Below, piece by piece: positions 21,919 through 32,999 of a stretch of 64,000 bases of DNA. Every line of letters begins with the position of its first letter. Positions within the stretch are counted from its first letter, which is position 1. This DNA comes from Simmondsia chinensis (taxonomy: Eukaryota > Streptophyta > Magnoliopsida > Caryophyllales > Simmondsiaceae): the NCBI GenBank assembly GCA_018398585.1, contig JAGTTD010000001.1, forward strand, positions 5,768,501-5,832,500. Direction: 5' to 3'. The notes below the pieces were generated by a model. The model had not been told where the DNA came from and did not search any database. It worked only from the letters and a program-made list of their open reading frames with translations. The translations under genes and the position numbers were made by a program.

Positions 21919-23760
21919 CAGAATCAGGTGTGCTTCCTCAATTTATGTTTCTGCTTCTCCCCCTCTTAGGGTCATGTGGCTTGAGATTTTGTGATATTTT
22001 TGATGATACATTAACTCTGCGTTTATCTTTGGTTACAAGCCACGAAAATAAATTTGTTGCTAGATGTCGAAGAGTAACGCTCATGCTCATGATTATCGTA
22101 TTAACTCTATTTCAGATAACAGTTAAATTATAATATTTGAGTCTGTTCTTTTTATTAGTTACTGTTACTGAATTAATTTCTATAGCATTTAACATCTGAC
22201 TTATGTATGCCACGTTGCGTATCCATTCTAGCATTGTGTGGTGATACCAAAGATCAATACTGCTTACTAATACATCTTCTTAGAACATTGCACTTTTTCT
22301 GAAAAAGAAAAACACTATCAATTCCTAATAGTAATCCAACATGTATGCAATAAACAGACCAGTTAATTGCTTGATAGTATCCTTGAGTTCTTTGTCCTTT
22401 GTATCAGTAAGAGTTACTGTAGAATTCAAAGGATCAACCATGAGCACTGAGTGAGGTTGAAAATGAGACAATACATTTACAGGAGAACTTAAAGGTTGTA
22501 TTTGAGGTGAGTGTGTAGAAAAGACCAGATAATTGGTCATTGAAGTCAAGGAAAGAAGGTGCCTATGCCACAAATTCTGAAAGTACACTTTTATATGGCA
22601 TGTATTGAGCAATAGTTGTTTGCATATATGCTTCCCATCGTATTTTTGAGTAATCCATGCTTGCCCCCACTAGGTAAAGGACAAGTAAATGAAGGTATGA
22701 GGTTGTTTTGGTTATGCCACTAATTGTAGTTTCTTTTTCTTTTTCATTGCGCCTGACGCAAAACGTTTGTTGTCGTACCGCCCACCACCTATTGCTGCTT
22801 GTTGCTTGTTTTAGGCTGCTATTCTTGCTCTTGTTCTTACTGCTCTTGCTCTTATGCTTTTATGCTTTAATGCTTTATCCCTCATGCTTGTATGCTTATT
22901 TGTCTTTTTTCCTCTCAGGTTGGGGGCGGCCTTCTAAAACATTTGCTAGTAAATGCTTTGATGTGAGGGGAGGGGAGGGGAGTTAACTTTGTATACATTT
23001 GTTATATTTTGAGCTACCTTTTGTGTTTGGTTTCCTTTTTATTGCATGTGTTGAAAGTCTCATGGTATTCTTGGGCATTAATGTGAAGGGAGGGGAGTTA
23101 GGGTTGGTAGTAGCGGTTTTTGATCGATGAAGTGTCAGTGATGGCAGCTGCATTGGCAGTTGAGGTGACAAAGTGTTGTGGGGTTGGTAGTACACACTTA
23201 GGGCCCCCATATTTTATGTGGTGCATATATTTGCCGATGATAATTGAATTTTGTATGATGTTATGTTTTGCCTTGGTGGATAATCGTGTTTTTCAAATTG
23301 GCTTTTGTGTTGGTGCTTTATTAGTGAATATTATCTTGCGTCAATGTAAAGACGAAATGTGTCCTTTGCTAAATATTGCTCTTAACATTGTGCTTATGAT
23401 TTAATGTTTTTTCAGGGAAGGTAGATGATGATGATGATGATGGTGATGAAGGTGATGATGAAGATGATGTTTTCTGACTATTGTGTAGTTAACATCAAAA
23501 ATTAGGTCGTTAGTACTTTTGTAAGTAACAATGGAGTGTGTTAGGCTATTTTGTGCTTTGCTAGGTTGTCATGTTAAAATAATTGGCTTTATGTTGGACT
23601 TGATGGATGTTATTTTGTTGATAATTGGTACGTAGTAATTTTGTTGTCAATGAATAAAATTGGATATTTCTTATTTGGAAAATCAAGCTTGCCATATTTG
23701 TTGTTTGAAACAGGTGTAATGTACCATGAATTTTATTGCAATGCAGGATTATAAATGTAT
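21919..23760. other. Right part of the CACTA element without a recognised gene
   Basis: No open frame here looks real. A minus-strand frame at 22325-22612 and plus-strand frames at 22708-22986 and 23120-23404 have no recognised motif; the second is leucine-rich because of CTT/CTG repeats. A GAT-rich microsatellite lies at about 23425-23475. This part may hold the 3' untranslated region of the second gene. Confidence 0.45.
23425..23475. repeat. GAT-rich microsatellite
   Basis: A run of GATGATGATGAT units with a few changes, inside the CACTA element. Confidence 0.85.
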
Positions 23761-24322
23761 ATCAAACAATTCTTATAGGTAATAAACTGTTGCAATAGGT
23801 TTCTCTAATCGTTAGCTTATTTGTTGCGAAACCGTTGCTAAAGGGAAACAAATTATTGTAATAGATTTCTCAATCTGTTGTGCTTAATAGTAAAAAAACG
23901 TTGCCATATGGGAAAAAAACTGTTGTAAAAGGTATCCAAAACCATTATAGTCTATGAGAAAACCGTTGCAAACATAACTAACCATAACAATTGTTGCCAT
24001 TATAGAAAAACCTGCTATAACAGGTACCTAAAAACTGATGTTATTTCATAAAAAATCGTTGCTATAGGCATTTCTTATAAAAAAAATCATTGCCTTAAAT
24101 AAATATAACTGTTGTCATATGGAAGTCAAAAACCGTTGCTATTGATAGCTATACTATAATGGTACGTATTTTGTTGCTGTTGTCCTAAAAACGCATTGCC
24201 ATAGGCTACGACAACAGTGGTGTATTAAATGGTTCAAAAACCGTTGTAGTAGACCTACAACAGCCGTTTCAATCTCCATTAATAGTTTTGAACCGTTGCC
24301 GTAGCCCTATTATGTAGTAGTG
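23761..24322. repeat. CACTA right subterminal and terminal repeats
   Basis: Many versions of AAACCGTTGC or AACTGTTGCAATAGG recur about every 30-60 bp (for example near 23840, 23964, 24131, 24238, 24292), mirroring the left end. The terminal inverted repeat ends with TAGTAGTG at 24322, followed by the ATA target duplication. Confidence 0.85.
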
Positions 24323-24325
24323 ATA

Positions 24326-25110
24326 CTGTCTAAGATTCTCCTCCCAGGAATGAATGGAGACTGTGAGTCACAAATTAGAAGGGAAGAACCCTCTTCAGCC
24401 TGTTTGTAGTGATGTTAGTGATACCCTTACCTTGCAACAGGAGATCTCGGGTGATAGTCAGAAAATGTGGAGGGATTCTCCACCTTTAGAATCAGATTGA
24501 TACGGGTGGGCGTCCAGCATGCGCCTTGACTAGAAGAAGGAACAGACATCCCGCACTGCATCATGACCCACAACATCGCAGGCCCTTTTAAAAAAGAGGG
24601 AGGTATAACCATTGGGACCAAGAGCCCTATCATGACCCGTGGAGAAAAGAGCATCTCGCATCTTAGCATCAGAAATCAGAAGAGTTAATGGTCTAGCCTG
24701 ATCCTTACAAAGACGGGCCTGAAAGAGACCTGAAATATCCTTAAGAAGTGGCCCGCTCGGCTCTGTCAACAACTTCTGAAAGTAAGAGACCTTGGCCTCT
24801 GAAATCTCCCTCTTATCATAGGTCCTCATGTCGTCAGGACAAACAATAGAAGAAAGCTGGCTCCTAGCCTGCCGATGGGTGACAGACTTATGGAAGAACC
24901 GGATACCCTGATCCCCTATGGAGAGCCACTGGATACAAGACTTCTGACGATAGAAAGCCTCCTTATCCTTGCTTAGCCTCGAATACTCCCGAGATAAATG
25001 ATGCTCCTCCTCAGCGTTTAAAGCCCTCTGGCCTGCAGCCCAGGTGTCCTGCGGTGCCACCACTCTAGCCAAGATATGACTGTAATGCCTAGCATTAAGG
25101 GCTTTCAACT
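24326..25110 (-). pseudogene. LINE1 reverse transcriptase, first half
   Basis: Minus strand: SCIQWLSIGDQGIRFFHKSV (about 24890-24960) and LISDAKMRDALFSTGHDRAL with GPNGYTSLFFKRACDVVG form the start of the LINE reverse transcriptase region. INLILKVENPSTFSDYHP (about 24435-24500) is the IPKV/RPIS-type motif. The remaining piece before 24326 encodes a frame with RLKRVLPS and then leads into the other half at 12178. Frameshifts interrupt the frame near 24530. Confidence 0.85.
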
Positions 25111-25382
25111 CTCTTCAGCCACTTCAACTTCTGAGTGAGCTGATACATAGGCGTACCATCAATGCCAGACTCTCACACCTTCCAAACCGTAGGGAGTAAC
25201 TCCTCATGGTTGGCCCAAAAGTTAAAGAACTTGAAAGGGAGTCACGATGTGCGACACTTTCCAAGTCCTCTAACTACAAACGGACAATAGTCAGAAGAGA
25301 TCTCGCATGGATGGAACTCAACTACGGGAGACAGAAAAAACACACTGCCACCCCTCACTCATCATGCACCGATCAAGACTCT

Positions 25383-25790
25383 TCAGAATGAGAGTGTCCC
25401 CGTCCATCCTATTGGACCACGTATAACGTAGCCCAGCATATGGTAGAACAGTGAGCTTAGACTCATACACACAGTCTTGAAAGTCGTCCATGTGGCTAGG
25501 CCAAGTGTCGCAACCACCGCACCTATCACTATGACTAAGAATAGTGCAAAGTCTCTAAGGAGTATCCAAGGCTCCTCCTGGAGACCCACGCTGGCTTCTT
25601 TAATATACGTCCAAAGCTCTTGACATGGCCCTGGCTCGTTAAAGCCATAGACAAATGTAGCAGCAAAGTTCACATTCCCTCGATGATCAAAAACTCTGCA
25701 GGTGAGATGATGATCTCCACCCAGCACTCTCCTAACACAATCGATACTGAGATCCCAAAGCACAATCCTAGCTCACATATGGGGGGTCTT
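25383..25790 (-). pseudogene. LINE1 endonuclease domain
   Basis: The minus strand encodes NFAATFVYGFNEPGPCQELW and PWILLRDFALFLV, which match the endonuclease/exonuclease/phosphatase domain of plant L1 elements (usual wording FVYGxN and PWxLxGDFN). The Gly before Asp-Phe is Arg and Asn is Ala, so key residues are changed. The enzyme nicks the target to start insertion. Confidence 0.7.
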
Positions 25791-25861
25791 GTTTGGATAT
25801 GTGCTTACGGGTTTTAAATGATTGGTTTCTTAGGTATTGTGAGCCTTTAAGGTAGGCTCCT

Positions 25862-28025
25862 AGGCATGTCCTTCTGAGGATCAAGCCAGACCGTTGACTC
25901 TTCCGATATCTGATGCTAAGGTGAGAGATTCTCTTTTCTCCACAGGTGATGACAAGACTCCAGGTCCTGTTGGTTATACCTCCCTCTTTTTCAAGAGGGC
26001 ATGGGATGTGGCTGGTTATGATGTTGTGCAGGCTGTTCGCTCGTTGTTCCATGCACCTTAAATGCTATCCGTATCAGTCTGATTTCAAAGGTGGAGAATC
26101 TCTCCACCTTTGCTGTCTCCTGATCTCCTATTGAAATGTGATCTATAAATGTATCACTAAGATCATTGCAGATAGACTGAAAGGAGTTCTTCTATTTCTG
26201 ATTGATGACTCGTAGTTTGCCTTTGTTCTTGAGAGGAGGATTTCAAACAGTATTTTGCTAGTTCAGGAGCTTATGGGCAACTGTCACCTTTAGCCAGTGT
26301 CACCTCGGTGTGCTCCAAAGGTTGATATTTGTAAGGCGTTTGATATAGTGTGTTGGGACTTCATTCTGTATACTATGGGTATCCTAGAGATTACGGTTGG
26401 CTAAGTGCCGGAGTGTCTTTCCATAGCTAGGTTTTCGATCGCCATCAATGGTGAGCTTCAAGGATTTTTTGGCATGACTTGGGGCATTCGTTAGGGGATC
26501 CTCTATCCCCTTACTTGTTTGTCATCACCATGGAGGGTTTGTGAGGTTTGCTTCATAGTGCCTCTACCGATTCACGGTTTCAATTCCACCCGCGCTGCTA
26601 TAGTACACCGCTCACGCATCTTTGATTCGCTGATGATCTGATGATTTTTAGTCAGGAAAATGAGGGTAGTGTTTCGGTTATTTGGGAGATGTTGGATCGC
26701 TTCACTGTTTTTTTGAGGCTATCCTCGAATGCGATAGAGAGTACTGTATTCATTGCCGAGGTTGATTCTGAGTCTCAACAGTTCATTCTAGATATTTTGG
26801 GGTTCAGATTGGGGCAGTGTTCGGTCAAATAGTTGGGGGTGCTGCTTATTTCTTCGAGGCTTTAGTTCATTCACTGTAAGCCTCTCTTGGATCGCATCCT
26901 GGCTCACATTCAGTTCTAGACTTCCCGTGCTCTTTCTTTTGTTGGGTGTTTATTGTTGATTAGGTAGGTGTTGTTTTCTATTCAGATCTATTGGTCATCT
27001 ATCATCATTCTTCTTGTGCTCTATGGAGGGGAACCTCGTTGGCCCCAGGGGGAGGGAAGGTTGCCTGGAGACATCTTTGTTGCCCTTGTAGAGAGGGTGG
27101 TCTCGAGATTTGCTGCTTGATTAAGTGGAACCAAGCTTCTATTGTGCAGCACATTTGAGTTCTGCTCACGGATCGTGATTTTCTCTGGCCTCGGTGGATT
27201 TATGCCAATTGACTCCAATGGAAGAGCTTCTAGGAGGTTCAGCCGATAGGGTCGATTCCTTGGTTGTGGAGAAGCATCCTTCGTGTTCGGTCCTTGTGTG
27301 AGGGCGCGATCAGACACACAATTGGGGATGGGGGTGACACTGCGGTATGGGTTAACTATTGGCTACCTTGTGCGCATTTGTAGGGTCTGTTCCCGACCCG
27401 CACTTTGGCCTCTACTGGTCACCTCTGGGGTTCATGTGTTTTTGATACTATCGAGGGTGATAAGTGGAGGTTTCCATAGGAGAGGGTTAAGCTACTACCT
27501 ATATAAGATACTATTGACTTCAGGCCCCAGCTAGGCGTAGCTGACCATGTTCGGTGGATGGATGACCATTCAGAAATATTCACCACTAGATCGGCATGGG
27601 AGATGATCCGTAGTAGGATGGAGGAGGACTCCATCCATCATCTTCTTTGGTTCTTGTTGCTCATTCTAATGCATTCCATAATCCTCTGGCTTGCTTCTTA
27701 TAATCAACTTTGGAAGCGTGACAGATTGCTGAGACATCAGGTTTAGGGTTCTCAGGCTTCATGCATACTATGTGGTTCTGATGATGAGATGTATAGCCAC
27801 CTCTTCTTCGCCTACAGCTTCTCAACTTATGTTTGGACTAGGGTGTCATCGCATACATTCGTTACTTGGCCTGTGCTTCCTTGGCATGAGCTTATCTCTT
27901 GGGCCACTTCATGGCTCTGTGGCCGTGGGGTAGATCGTGTTCTAGCTGGCCTTTGCCTCTCTGTGATGGTTTACATCCTTCGGTATGAGCGTGAACTGAG
28001 GATTCAGGGCTCTCAGTCCTGACTT
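25862..28025 (+). pseudogene. LINE2 reverse transcriptase and zinc-binding C-terminal domain
   Basis: The order is GPVGYTSLFFKRAWDVAG (near 25966), a decayed palm with KVDICKAFDIVCWDF-like coding near 26320-26360, MIFSQENEGSV (26641) and a match to LDILGFRLGQCSVK. Later comes GDGGDTAVW-like coding near 27325, then the zinc-binding reverse transcriptase domain with TTRSAWEMIRSRMEEDSIHH (about 27588) and ILCGSDDEMYSHLFFAYSFS. Stops and shifts are frequent. It ends about 340 bp before the poly(A). Confidence 0.8.
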
Positions 28026-28391
28026 TCTTCAGCTATTATTGCGGAAATCACAGGATTGGTTCGTAGCCATCTCATTGCTACTCCTACGCTTCGTTGTGCT
28101 CAGCGTCACTCGCAACTTCTACAAGAGTGGGGTTAGAGCATTAGTTTTGTTTTGGCTTTTGTTTGGCTTTGCTTTTGTTGGTTTTATTGACCTTGATGCT
28201 TTTTTACCTTGTTTCTTTGTCATAGACAGTTAATTATTTGATGTAGGCTAGAAAATAGACAGTTAATTATTTGATGTAGGCCTTTCTAGCCATGACTTGG
28301 AGTATGCCCCTCGTAGACTTGCACGTATATTTTTGTTCATATATGGTATTTCATACTGACTTACAAAAAAAAAAAAAAAAAAAAAAAAAAA
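25862..28391 (+). mobile_element. L1-type LINE (LINE2), 5'-truncated, with poly(A)
   Basis: The body starts at 25862 inside the reverse transcriptase and ends in a poly(A) tail of about 29 bases (28363-28391). An imperfect 16-bp direct repeat flanks it: TTTAAGGTAGGCTCCT at 25846-25861 and TTTAAGGTAGACTTCT at 28392-28407 (two differences). The start also coincides with the place where similarity to LINE1 begins. 5' truncation with a long target duplication is normal for LINEs. It is the same family as LINE1 but in the opposite direction. Confidence 0.9.
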
Positions 28392-28702
28392 TTTAAGGTA
28401 GACTTCTACTTTATTCAATTCTTTACATCTCCCCCTTTTAGTTTTGATTGTTGTAGTTGACTTTCTAGGTTAGGTTTGAAAGTAGGGAGCTATTAAGATT
28501 CGAATATGTGATCTCTTTGTCAACAAGGCTCTGATACCACATCAAAAAATCAACTTCCACAAAAGCCTAAAATGATGAGTGAAGGCCTATGAATGGTTTT
28601 ATACTCAAATAAGTTCTATCTATTTTAATGTTGAGAGAATTTTCTGCTTTGAATGAGTTTCTCATGCAATTTTTGTCCACCTAGAAACTAGATTTGAGGA
28701 TT
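28392..28702. other. Flank between LINE2 and element B
   Basis: After the target duplication of LINE2 this 300-bp stretch shows no coding region or known repeat. It contains CTCTGATACCACATC, a phrase often seen near retroelement ends, but this alone does not support a call. Confidence 0.4.
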
Positions 28703-28707
28703 ACTAT

Positions 28708-29128
28708 TGTTTTGGTACAGGTTCTTTTAATGAAAGGTCGAACTCAGACCTCAGACTTTTATTAATTAACAATTTTGATTACAAGGATTTTTTATGGGAT
28801 TCAAGTGAAAGAAAGGAAAAAAGGGGCGTGTCCCTACTTTGAGGTTTCTTCAACTGATTATGAAAGGAGAGCAATGAACTTAACTTTCTTTAGGGTCTTG
28901 AGCCCTATTTATAGAGTTTTTTTCTTGAGAATTCATTGGAAAGTTGTTGTTTTGTCTAGGGGTGTATTCTGCCCAGTATGGAATGGCGGGCAAGATACCC
29001 CTGGTTCTCAAACCCATGGCTTCGGGATGTCATCTGTCTGAATTAAGGTAGCGGGTGACTGTTGCTTAGTCGGCCCTCGGGGGAGCCGGTATCCCGGGGC
29101 GAGATGCCCCTTTGGAGCTGAGGTGCTT
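28708..29128 (-). repeat. Left (3') LTR of element B, interrupted
   Basis: It aligns along its length with the start of the right LTR at 47026 (by eye clearly over 80 % alike) until a chromovirus LTR starts at 29129. The remaining part of this LTR, about 350 bp expected from the right copy, was not found beyond the chromovirus, so it is deleted. A minus-strand TATAAATAGGG lies at 28903-28913. Confidence 0.85.
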
Positions 29129-29608
29129 TGTCACGGAATGACACTTGAACCTAGTCACGACCCGCGATGCCACTTGACTTCACCTCGAAAGTCCCTTGTT
29201 AAGTCCAGCCCCGAAAACCCAAAAGTGACCCAATACAAAGTCAAGACAACGAAAGCGCTTTGAGTATTGAAAGAGAGGATTAAAGAACAAGTTCACATGG
29301 TTAGAGCAAGAAAGAATGAGAGAGAGTATTTTGTGGATAACGTGGTAAATGCCAAACCATCACCATTTATAGGCAAAGCATATACATAGTCGTGTGACTC
29401 TTCACATCAAGAATACTACCCCCTTATGTAATCGTGCATTAATCCCCACGGTTCTACACCCTTCTACACTATTCTAGGCTATTCTAAATCCTTCTAGGTT
29501 GTTCTAGATTACTCTAGATTACACTTGAATACGCAAGCCTCTACTAGTACCAAAAACAAAAATAGAATGCAAAGAAAATAAAGCAAAGTACTACTAAAAT
29601 AAGCGGCA
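29129..29608 (-). repeat. 3' LTR of the chromovirus
   Basis: On the plus strand it runs from TGTCACGGAATGACA to AAGCGGCA at 29608 and is followed by a pyrimidine-rich run, which is the minus-strand polypurine tract GGGTGGGGGACC (29609-29620). Length is about 480 bp. The other LTR is lost, so the ends are inferred from the TG/CA rule and the polypurine tract. Confidence 0.75.
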
Positions 29609-29639
29609 GGTCCCCCACCCAAGCCATTGACGCCCTCAT

Positions 29640-30800
29640 CAATGTCAAGTGGTCTTGAATGTCTCGATTGCATCCTTGAATTGCCATAACTCATCCTCTT
29701 TTTCCCAAGTAGCTTCTGCATCCGATTGTCCTTACTAATGCACCAAGAACTCCATATACGTAGGCACACCTCTGTGTCCCAGGGTTCTTTCAGCAAGTAT
29801 CTCATCTATCTTGCTGTCAAACGAGGTCACGCTTGCGGCAGGCACATGGCTTAACTTGTTCCGGCTAGGATCGTCCTCATCTTGATGATAAGGCTTTAAG
29901 AAGCTCATATGAAAAACTGGATGAATCTTCAATTTTGGTAGCAGCTCCACCCGATACGAAACCTTCCCAACCTTAGCAAGGACGGGAAAGGGTCCTTTAT
30001 ATTTGTGCACTAGGCCCTTGTGCATCTTGCACGGGGCCTTGAATTGTTGGGGCAAAAATTTGATCATCACCAACTTGAAACTCGAGCAGCCTCCTCTTCT
30101 TATCAGCCCATTTCTTCATTTTTTGCTGTGTCTTGTCCAAGTAAGCCTTGGCGGGGCTGCTACCGGTGTACCCTAAAGCAACGGCTTGAGGTGCCAAAAG
30201 TTGCTGCCCTGTCACCAACTCAAAGGGACAATGGCTTGTGGACTCACTCCGCTGCAGATTATAGAAAATTTGTGCAACGTCGAGCAACCATGCCCAGTCC
30301 CGCTGATTAGCACCCACATAGTGCCTTAGGTACAGCTCTAGAAGCGCATTGACCCTCTCGATTTGCCCATGTGATTGCAGATGAAAGCCTAAGGAATAGT
30401 GAAGATTTGTGCCCATAAGTTTAAACAACTCAACTCAAAACTTCGCGGTGAACCTTGGGTCCCTGTCACTCATGATGCTCCGTGGAAGTCCCCAATACTT
30501 GACAACATGTCTAAAAAATAGACGTGTTGCCGCGGTGCAATCCCTTGGTGCAGCAATAAAAGTCCTATACCTAGAAAGTCGGTTCGCCGCCACCATGATA
30601 GAACCACACCCCTCTGACTTTGGTAGGGCAGAAATAAAGTCCATAGAGATGCTCTTCCAAGGTCGGTTAGGAATAGGTAAAGACTCCAGAAGTCCCGTGG
30701 CGGCCTAAGCTCCACCTTGTCTTGTTGACATATAAGGCAAGTTTTTATAAAGGCCTCAACATTGTCCCACATGCATGGCCAGTAGTACAACTCTTCCACA
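29640..30800 (-). pseudogene. Chromovirus integrase with chromodomain, broken
   Basis: From right to left on the minus strand: YYWPCMWDNVEAF and CLICQQDK (zinc-binding end), then MDFISALPKSEGC, MSDRDPRF and SHGQIERVN, which supply the catalytic D, D and E. The C-terminal part reads YKGPFPVLAKVGKVSYRVEL and IHPVFHMSFLKPYH. A chromodomain follows (KIDEILAERTLGHRGVP, then after stops EATWEKEDELWQFKDAIETF, about 29640-29850). Chromodomains steer insertion to chromatin marks. Stops at about 29730 and shifts near 30430 and 30640 break it. Confidence 0.88.
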
Positions 30801-30869
30801 ATTGCAACAATCCTCTCTATTCCGTGATGTCCAGCCTATTGCGAGTCATGACATTCCCTCATCAAGTCA

Positions 30870-31960
30870 CGTCTCAAACCTTCCCATCTCGGAACATAAA
30901 CCCGGTTGCCCATGGTGTACAACAACCCATCAATCGTCTAGAACTTCCGTGTCTGCCTTCCGCAACAACCTTCAACAAATTCTCAGCTAGTGTGTCCCAT
31001 GCCATGCCTTCGTGGACCTGGTCCAGGACATCCCTCTGTACGGTGCTGATCCACGCAAACACTAACTTGCGGCTCAATGCATCATCCACGAAATTCACTT
31101 CCCCTAGTTTGGGGAGAAGAGTGACGAATGGGCAAGCAGGGAACAAGCAAAGAAAGACAGCAAAAGGGAGAAAAAAAAAAAGAAAAAGAATATGAACAGC
31201 GGCTTAGGATTGTATCCTGCCACTATGTTTGTTTAGGGCTCAGCTTCTTCCTGTTCTGGTTCTGGTTCTGGAAGTAGCTAGTAGAAACGTTGCCCATTTT
31301 AATCACGAACCTCCCTCCAAGCAAGTAGTGACACCACACCCTAAGTTAATGGATAATGGCTGTCATTTCCTTGTCATGGGTTGCGTAGCAGCGCTTTGTG
31401 TCATTGAGTTTTATGAACTCAAAGGCAACGGGGTGCCCCTCTTGTATAAGAATTCCTTCGATGGAAAAATTAGATGCATCGGTGTGCACCTCAAATGATA
31501 GTCCAAAGTTAGGCAAACGCAACATCGGTTCCTCTGTGACAGCCCGCTTTAATCCCTCAAAAGCAGCCTGACATGCTTCAGCCTAATGCCGCGATATCTT
31601 CTTCCAAAACAAGTTGGTCAAGGGCATTGCCCTTGCGGAGTGCTCCTGTATAAACCTCTGGTAGTAGTTAACTAGGCCCAAAAACAACCTTAGCTCACTC
31701 ACTCCCTTCGGTGCTTCCCAATCATCAATTGCTTGTTTTTTGATGGGTCCATGCTAATCTTTCCATGGCGTATGCGGCGACCAAGGAAGGACACCTCTTC
31801 TTGAGCAAATGAACATTTTTCACTCTTCACATAGAGCTGATTGTCCTTCAGTGTCTAAAAAACCCGCTTCAAGTGCTCTACATGTTCCTCCAACATCTCA
31901 CTGTACACCACAATATCATCAAGGTATACCACTACGAACTTATCTAGAAAGGGCTTGAAG
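30870..31960 (-). pseudogene. Decayed RNase H region of the chromovirus
   Basis: Between reverse transcriptase and integrase the minus strand has many stops. A piece with NFVDDALSRK-like coding near 31080-31150 matches the end of RNase H before the integrase linker, and KCSFAQEEVSFLGRRI near 31780-31830 belongs to the thumb after the palm. A purine-rich run at 31160-31190 (plus strand) may mark an internal insertion or slippage. No intact catalytic set is visible. Confidence 0.6.
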
Positions 31961-32530
31961 ATCTAGTTCATAAGCGTGTAAAATGTTGCAGGCGCATTCG
32001 TTAACCCAAACGGCATGACTAGAAACTCATAGGATCTGTGCCGAGTGACACACATTGTCTTCGACTCATCCCCAGCAGCAATTTGCACTTGCCAATACCT
32101 CGATCTTAGATCCAGCTTTGAAAAATAACGCGCCTTCCCCAAACAATCAAATAGGTCAGCCCCTAACGGTATAGGATACTTGTTTTTGACAATAACCCTG
32201 TTCAAGGCCCGGTAGTCAATGCACATACATAGTGTCCCATCATGCTTCTTTTGGAACAAAATAGGAGCACCAAATAGGTCCTTTGAAGGCCTCACAAACC
32301 CAGCATCCAACAAGTTCTTAAGCTTCCTGCGCAGCTCCTCAAGCTCTGGAGAGGCCATGCGGTAGGGACCCATGGCAGGTGGCCTAGAGCCTGGCTCCAA
32401 TTCGATGCGATGATCAACCTCCCTCCTTAGAGGAAGTTGTTTTGGCAACTCTAGTGGCATAACATCATGGAACTCATCTAACACCCCGCGCAGCACCTCC
32501 ATGGGAATGGGACCCTCATCCTCCACTAAA
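31960..32530 (-). pseudogene. Chromovirus reverse transcriptase
   Basis: A minus-strand frame of 187 codons: [73 protein letters not shown] and [20 protein letters not shown]. These are the N-terminal, fingers and palm motifs of Ty3/gypsy RT. The frame stops just after TLMN; the catalytic YxDD region follows in the next piece (near 31910-31950) as [13 protein letters not shown] coding. Confidence 0.9.
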
Positions 32531-32559
32531 GTGGCAATAAAAGTCTCATGCTTCTTATG

Positions 32560-32995
32560 AACCCCTTTCTTGAACTACATGGCTGAGAGCAACTTGGCCT
32601 CAACCTTCTTCCTCAGTAAAGGCACCACATAAGTCTCCTGGTTCTGAGTGATCTCCATGAAATTATCTCGTGGAAAGGACAAAGGCTCCATGGTATCAAG
32701 AAAATCCATCCCAAGCACCACTTTGAAGTCATCCATTGTCACCACAGTCAGGTCCAAGGTGCCGTGCCAATCCTCTAACTGGACAGGCGATGCACTCGTC
32801 ACCCCAAGTATCAGTTTGGATGAAGCACTAATAGTCTTCATCCACCCCAACCCCTTAGCAAAGCTCAACTTAAGCTGTGCTGCTTCCTGTTCTGAAATGA
32901 AGTTATGCGTCACCCCAGTATCCACCAGCTCCTTTGTCCCAACTCCATTCAGTAAGGCGTTGACGTATATAAGTCCTTGTTTTAAGAGTGGTCCT
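32560..32995 (-). pseudogene. Chromovirus aspartic protease
   Basis: The active site reads VDTGVTHNFIS (usual form VDTGATHNFI), and later motifs LGMDFLDTMEPLSFPRD fit the second half of the retropepsin fold. The upstream end includes the gag-protease linker LIYVNALLNGVG. The frame is open for 116 codons, to about 32575. The protease cuts the polyprotein. Confidence 0.88.
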
Positions 32996-32999
32996 AGTG

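Larger units (their letters stand above)
12179..24322 (+). mobile_element. CACTA (En/Spm) DNA transposon, 12.1 kb
   Basis: The left end begins CACTACCACAAAATAGG and the right end, on the opposite strand, begins CACTACTACATAATAGG. Both are flanked by ATA (12176-12178 and 24323-24325), the 3-bp target duplication expected of CACTA elements. The ends carry subterminal repeats. Inside, on the plus strand, are a TNP2-type transposase gene and a TNPA/Ptta-like gene, both broken by stops. It also holds a 102-bp tandem array and a possible copia LTR. It is inserted in LINE1. Confidence 0.93.
24326..25790 (-). mobile_element. L1-type LINE (LINE1), 5' part
   Basis: The upstream half of the minus-strand LINE cut by the CACTA element. 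From right to left it holds an endonuclease domain and the first half of the reverse transcriptase. Its outer 5' end lies near 25780-25790; no ORF1 (gag-like) is seen, so the element is 5'-truncated. Confidence 0.8.

Noticed and set aside
22708..22986. Leucine-rich plus-strand frame that looks like a membrane protein
   Set aside because: Driven by CTT/CTG-rich sequence inside the CACTA element; no start context or homologous motif.
25790..28391. LINE1 and LINE2 as one twin-primed insertion
   Set aside because: Both contain overlapping RT-to-3'-end sequence, and LINE2 has its own flanking duplication.
30722..31195. Plus-strand frame of 157 codons
   Set aside because: Antisense to the integrase and linker of the chromovirus.
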